From contig JBFIPX010000056.1 in NCBI GenBank assembly GCA_041609895.1, positions 1 through 17,590 on the forward strand: DNA of 17,590 nt. Direction: 5' to 3'. Origin of the DNA: JAHHLP01 sp041609895 (lineage in GTDB: Bacteria > Bacteroidota > Rhodothermia > Rhodothermales > JABDKH01). A program made the position numbers and the translations under genes. The notes beneath the pieces were generated by a model that worked only from the letters and a program-made list of their open reading frames with translations, did not search any database and was not told the origin of the DNA. Below are positions 14,402 to 17,590 of this stretch, in pieces; position 1 is the first letter of the stretch, and each line of letters begins with the position of its first letter.

Positions 14402-16660
14402 CTACAAGTTGTTTGGTGGATGCGAATGGCGCGATTGCGCCATTCTCGCGGTGAGAGTCACTCTGGTGCCGGTACCCGCCTCAGATTCTATTGCTAAACG
14501 GCCCCCGATCTGTTCGGCGCGGCGTGCCATCGATCGTTTGCCCAAACCGGAAGACGGGTCTGACGCGTTAAATCCCGATCCGTTGTCCTCAACGCTAAGT
14601 TCGATTGCACCATCGCGAACGGTCAGGTGGACTACAACCCGACTAGCCCCCGAGTGACGGGCTGCATTGTTGATCGCTTCCTTAAAGATCAGGAAGATGT
14701 TGCGCTGAGCGACCGGATCCAGCCCAACGTCGTGGTCTACGTCCGCCGAAATTGAGTGGTCGAGGCCCCTGAGCAATGCGGCTGCTGAGTCGCGCATTCG
14801 GTCTACGAGATGACTGGCACGATCTGACTCGGGATCAATCGACCAGACGATGTCTCGCAAGGAATCGACCATGCTGCGTGCAAACTCGCCGATCTTGCCA
14901 AGAACAACCTCTTGATCTCGCGGGTCGCCGTCCACGCTTTCGGACATGAGCGCGAGCCCGCTGAGGTTACTACCTATGTCGTCGTGTAGGTCGGAGGCAA
15001 TACGAAGCCTGGTCTTTGCAAACTCAAGTTCTCTTTTGACGGCCTTTGCCTGCAACGTTACTCGAGCTGACTGGTCGGCAGCGCGCAGCGCCAGTCTTTC
15101 GAGAAAGACGAAGTCATCGTCCGAAAAACGGTCTCCTTCCTTCGGCCCGAGATTGAGGCAACCGAAGTAGTGGCCGCTCACCTCGATTGGGTACCGGACC
15201 GCAACGTCGGGTGGCAAATCTTCGCTAACCGTGAGATAACTTGAGTACGAGTCCGCCCTGACCTGTCCCGGAGCAATGCGGATTAGATCCAGGCGTTCGT
15301 CTGAGACGGAACAGGAAACCACACCGATCGCCTGGGAAACGGATTTGCAAATAAGACCGGCGAGGGCTTCGGAGCTCACGGCGGTGCTCAGCGACTCCTC
15401 GAATCGTTTAATCACTTCGTCGTATCGCTGTTGCCTTCGAAGCAGAGTGCTGTCGAATGCGCGTTCCAAATTGCGCTGTACCGGCCGGAAGAGCACGGCC
15501 AGGGTACAGGCAATCACAAAGCCCCAAAACACGGGTATCGAGGACTGGTCATTCAGCTCGAGGAATTGAGCAAGAACCACAACCGCCCCGACATACATAA
15601 GAAAGATGACGAGGACGGCGCCGCCAAGCGCCATTCCCGTCGTGACCATCCGGTCTATGCGGAACAGGCCCTCTCGTGTGACCGCAATTGCAACTGATAC
15701 GGGGACGATCAGATAGCAGAGCGACACCAGGTTGGTGATGCTCATATCACTAATTGGAAGGGCGATTCGGGCAAGATGGGGGGCATCCCAAGCGAAGAAC
15801 GAGATCAGCGAAAACGTCAACACGGCCAGCAGGACCCAGCTCGCACGGCGGCGTGTCTTGATTGTGGGCGCACGTCGCAGCTGCAGAAGACACAACACGA
15901 TAGCAACGGCTGATACCAGCAATCCCTTGAGCGCCATTTCGTCGGTCGGCTTGTCTACTGTAGCGAGGGCTAACGCCACCAGTAGCAAAGACAGCAGTGC
16001 GAATAACACGTAGAGCCGAACGATCCACTTGCGGTTGACGAGGTGCGTCGGAAAGACGAATAACCAGTGCAAAGCGAAAGCCTGGAACAGACTCTCCGTA
16101 GGGATTGCCCAAAGCGTGTTGATGGTCCACATCTCTGTCGACCAATAGGCACTCCAGCTTTGCCCGACCCAGAAAGGTGCAGTGGTGGCACTCCATAGGA
16201 CAAAGGGCACGACTGATTCTGCGTCGGGAGCACGGACGAAGATCCACCAGCCCAGAAGCAACGCGAGTACGCCGACCGAAGCGGCCGTAATCATGTCCGG
16301 AGGCATTGATGCCAGACGCTCTCCGAGACTTGCTCCGTGCTGAATCGGCAGCCTGATTTGGAGCGTGTCCGCCCCTCGAGTGATCGGAAACGAATAGGTT
16401 GGCACGTCAGCAAAGAAACCGTCCAACCACGCGCGAGTCGGGTTGTCCAGACGATCCCCTTCTCTCAAGCCCGCTTCGTAGGCTACCGAACCGGGCCGCA
16501 CGTATACGAAGTGTTGATTGCTTGTACCGTGCATGCCGAGCGCAATATGGCGCTCTTGCGTCTCACGGTAGAAATACGCGATTGTTGCTACGAAGCAGGC
16601 GCCGACAAACGCATGAACTGCAAATCGCGCGAGCGGCGAGAGCGGTCTTCGAGGTTCCAT
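14402..16660 (-). CDS. ComP-like membrane histidine kinase (PDZ-like, multi-TM, GAF, HisKA_3)
   Basis: This 752-residue sensor kinase has a first membrane helix at 12-30. A PDZ-like extracytoplasmic segment follows (about 50-105, with VRPGSVAYEAGLREGDRL at 54-71). Next comes a block of about eight hydrophobic helices (122-390), then a coiled linker and a GAF-like domain (about 420-545). The HisKA_3 box SDLHDDIGSNLSGLALM has phospho-acceptor His559. The HATPase_c domain has the N box (EAINNAARHSG, near 660), DNGSGF (near 693) and GLGKRSMARRA (near 705). The layout of helix, PDZ-like loop and many helices recalls Bacillus ComP, which senses a peptide outside the cell; the ligand here is unknown. 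It should phosphorylate the regulator encoded immediately downstream. A promoter is visible at 16703-16731; the Shine-Dalgarno site is weak. Confidence 0.92.
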   Translation of the reverse strand: MEPRRPLSPLARFAVHAFVGACFVATIAYFYRETQERHIALGMHGTSNQHFVYVRPGSVAYEAGLREGDRLDNPTRAWLDGFFADVPTYSFPITRGADTLQIRLPIQHGASLGERLASMPPDMITAASVGVLALLLGWWIFVRAPDAESVVPFVLWSATTAPFWVGQSWSAYWSTEMWTINTLWAIPTESLFQAFALHWLFVFPTHLVNRKWIVRLYVLFALLSLLLVALALATVDKPTDEMALKGLLVSAVAIVLCLLQLRRAPTIKTRRRASWVLLAVLTFSLISFFAWDAPHLARIALPISDMSITNLVSLCYLIVPVSVAIAVTREGLFRIDRMVTTGMALGGAVLVIFLMYVGAVVVLAQFLELNDQSSIPVFWGFVIACTLAVLFRPVQRNLERAFDSTLLRRQQRYDEVIKRFEESLSTAVSSEALAGLICKSVSQAIGVVSCSVSDERLDLIRIAPGQVRADSYSSYLTVSEDLPPDVAVRYPIEVSGHYFGCLNLGPKEGDRFSDDDFVFLERLALRAADQSARVTLQAKAVKRELEFAKTRLRIASDLHDDIGSNLSGLALMSESVDGDPRDQEVVLGKIGEFARSMVDSLRDIVWSIDPESDRASHLVDRMRDSAAALLRGLDHSISADVDHDVGLDPVAQRNIFLIFKEAINNAARHSGASRVVVHLTVRDGAIELSVEDNGSGFNASDPSSGLGKRSMARRAEQIGGRLAIESEAGTGTRVTLTARMAQSRHSHPPNNL

Positions 16661-16702
16661 CCGGATCCGAGCTGATGGGGTGACTCTCGATCACTGGCAA
16701 TA

Positions 16703-16731
16703 TTTATAGACACAAAACGATTCTGCAGCAA
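16703..16731 (-). promoter_or_regulatory. Sigma70-like promoter of the two-component system
   Basis: On the minus strand TTGCTG (16731-16726) and TATAAA (16708-16703) are separated by exactly 17 bases, in an AT-rich island. The predicted start near 16696 gives a leader of about 36 bases before the kinase ATG at 16660. The -10 matches 5 of 6 consensus bases; the -35 matches only its TTG. Confidence 0.5.
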
Positions 16732-16762
16732 TAATTACAACTTGCTGACGAGTTGAACAACG

Positions 16763-16796
16763 AAAAACGCCCGCCGACTCTCGCAGACGACGGGCG
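16763..16796 (-). terminator. Rho-independent terminator of the TM-helix channel-like gene
   Basis: On the minus strand CGCCCGTCG (16796-16788) pairs with CGGCGGGCG (16776-16768) across an 11-base loop, with one mismatch, and is followed at once by TTTTT (16767-16763). It lies 76 bases after the stop at 16873 and also insulates the kinase promoter downstream. Confidence 0.8.
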
Positions 16797-16872
16797 CTCT
16801 CCTTAACACACGCGATTCACGCTTGGGCTTGCGCCGGGAAACTCGATGATGCGGTGCTTGTGCCGGACGTCG

Positions 16873-17590
16873 CTAACCAGAATCGCGATCCTGTTCGATG
16901 CGGTCCAGTTGTCGTTTAGCGAAATCGCGCCCGCCAATGCCGAAAGCGATTGCCGCCGCTAGAGCGAGCGCGCCAAGCACGATTCCGAACGCAAGGTTGA
17001 TGATCGAATTCGCAAGACCCATCTGGCGAAGGGCCATAGCACCGACAAACACGATGATGGCCACCTGGGCGGCGGTCGCGACGATGGCTGCATGCGCCAT
17101 ACCGCTTCCGTCGATGGCAGATCGAGCGAGTTTAGCCACGTAGAGGCCCAGCGCGAAGATCACGAGACCGACCAGAACCTGTCCGGCAAACACCATGAAG
17201 TCGGATATCAGCGCCGTCAACGTGCCGAATCCGAGGAGGTTGGCCGACTCGATCGCAGCAAAGAGCAATACGGCGACCATCACGAGTGCACCTACGAGGT
17301 CCGACGGCGTCTTGCGGTCCGCCTGACCACTGTCGTTCCAAAGACCGATGCGGCCGAGAAATCCGTTGAATCCGATGCCGGACAACACGTTTGAGACGAG
17401 GCCACCGACCAACTTGCCAATGACGTAGGCTATAATGAGAACGACTGCCGCGGCAAGTATCTGCGGAATCGCAGCGAGAATCATGTCCAGCATCTCACTC
17501 GCGGGGGTGGTAACAGCGTCGATGGACAACGCGTTCAGCGCGGCGATGATCACCGGCAAAAGCACCAGGACATAGACGATGGTTCCCAGA
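16873..17590 (-). CDS. Mechanosensitive-channel-related protein with conserved TM-helix repeats (N-terminus off window)
   Basis: The frame stays open to the window edge: beyond the GTG at 17565 it reads LGTIVYVLV, typical of the interior of this family, so the real start lies outside. The visible ~238 residues contain four to five long hydrophobic helices. They carry two copies of the conserved TM-helix unit: one around IPQILAAAVVLIIAYVIGKL, the other around MALRQMGLANSIINLAFG. The family end AIAFGIGGRDFAKRQL follows. Proteins of this type are placed in the MscS superfamily by these helices but lack the MscS beta domain. They are inner-membrane proteins, possibly osmotic channels; direct evidence for gating is limited. 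A terminator follows 76 bases after the stop. Confidence 0.88.
   Translation of the reverse strand, partial: LGTIVYVLVLLPVIIAALNALSIDAVTTPASEMLDMILAAIPQILAAAVVLIIAYVIGKLVGGLVSNVLSGIGFNGFLGRIGLWNDSGQADRKTPSDLVGALVMVAVLLFAAIESANLLGFGTLTALISDFMVFAGQVLVGLVIFALGLYVAKLARSAIDGSGMAHAAIVATAAQVAIIVFVGAMALRQMGLANSIINLAFGIVLGALALAAAIAFGIGGRDFAKRQLDRIEQDRDSG

Noticed and set aside
1..17590. CRISPR array, insertion sequence, integron or phage module
   Set aside because: No regularly spaced direct repeats, transposase or integrase motifs or phage structural genes were seen; tRNA-Lys is not followed by an integrase or a visible repeat of its 3' end.

Overview
The window looks like a chromosomal segment of a moderately GC-rich member of the Bacteroidota, most plausibly from the Rhodothermales/Balneolales side of the phylum. 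The main evidence is a secreted protein at 741-1688 ending in a type IX secretion (T9SS) sorting domain. A tRNA-Lys gene without an encoded CCA end fits. So do purine-rich Shine-Dalgarno sites before several genes, which Bacteroidia mostly lack. The placement is an inference from gene content only. No transposase, integrase, CRISPR array, rRNA or phage gene was seen.

Layout. 1-112: start of an exported protein on the minus strand, cut by the window edge. 561-633: tRNA-Lys(UUU). 741-1688 (-): secreted T9SS-sorted jellyroll protein. 1689-3482: a sparse stretch with a small GIY-YIG-like protein (2210-2638), a two-helix membrane protein (2736-2996) and one doubtful small ORF. 3483-6155 (+): large GH63-like glucosidase. 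6213-8126 (-): archease and RtcB, an RNA-ligation operon. 8333-8779 (-): small heat-shock protein. 9166-13629 (+): a tight five-gene operon. 13670-16660 (-): a NarL-type two-component system whose kinase is membrane-bound and ComP-like, with a PDZ-like sensor segment. 16873-17590 (-): a TM-helix-repeat protein of the mechanosensitive-channel superfamily, cut by the window edge and followed by a clear intrinsic terminator.

How the genes fit together. Archease activates RtcB, so 6213-8126 is a self-contained RNA repair/tRNA-splicing ligase module. The kinase and regulator at 13670-16660 form a cognate pair that converges on the end of the five-gene operon, but no direct link is shown. The five-gene operon (SDR, PAP2, SDR, CPBP-like, secreted protein with a Tat-like signal) is the best candidate for something undescribed. 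Its first four genes are joined by ATGA, ATGA and TAATG stop/start overlaps. It pairs two NAD(P)-dependent reductase/epimerase paralogues with an inositol-phosphoceramide-synthase-like PAP2 membrane enzyme, a CPBP-family membrane protein and an exported beta-rich protein. I infer an envelope-lipid or lipid-linked-sugar pathway, but the substrate cannot be read from the sequence.

Regulatory sequence is modest: a good sigma70-like promoter before the kinase, the terminator at 16763-16796, and a nested palindrome of unknown role between the hsp20 and archease genes.
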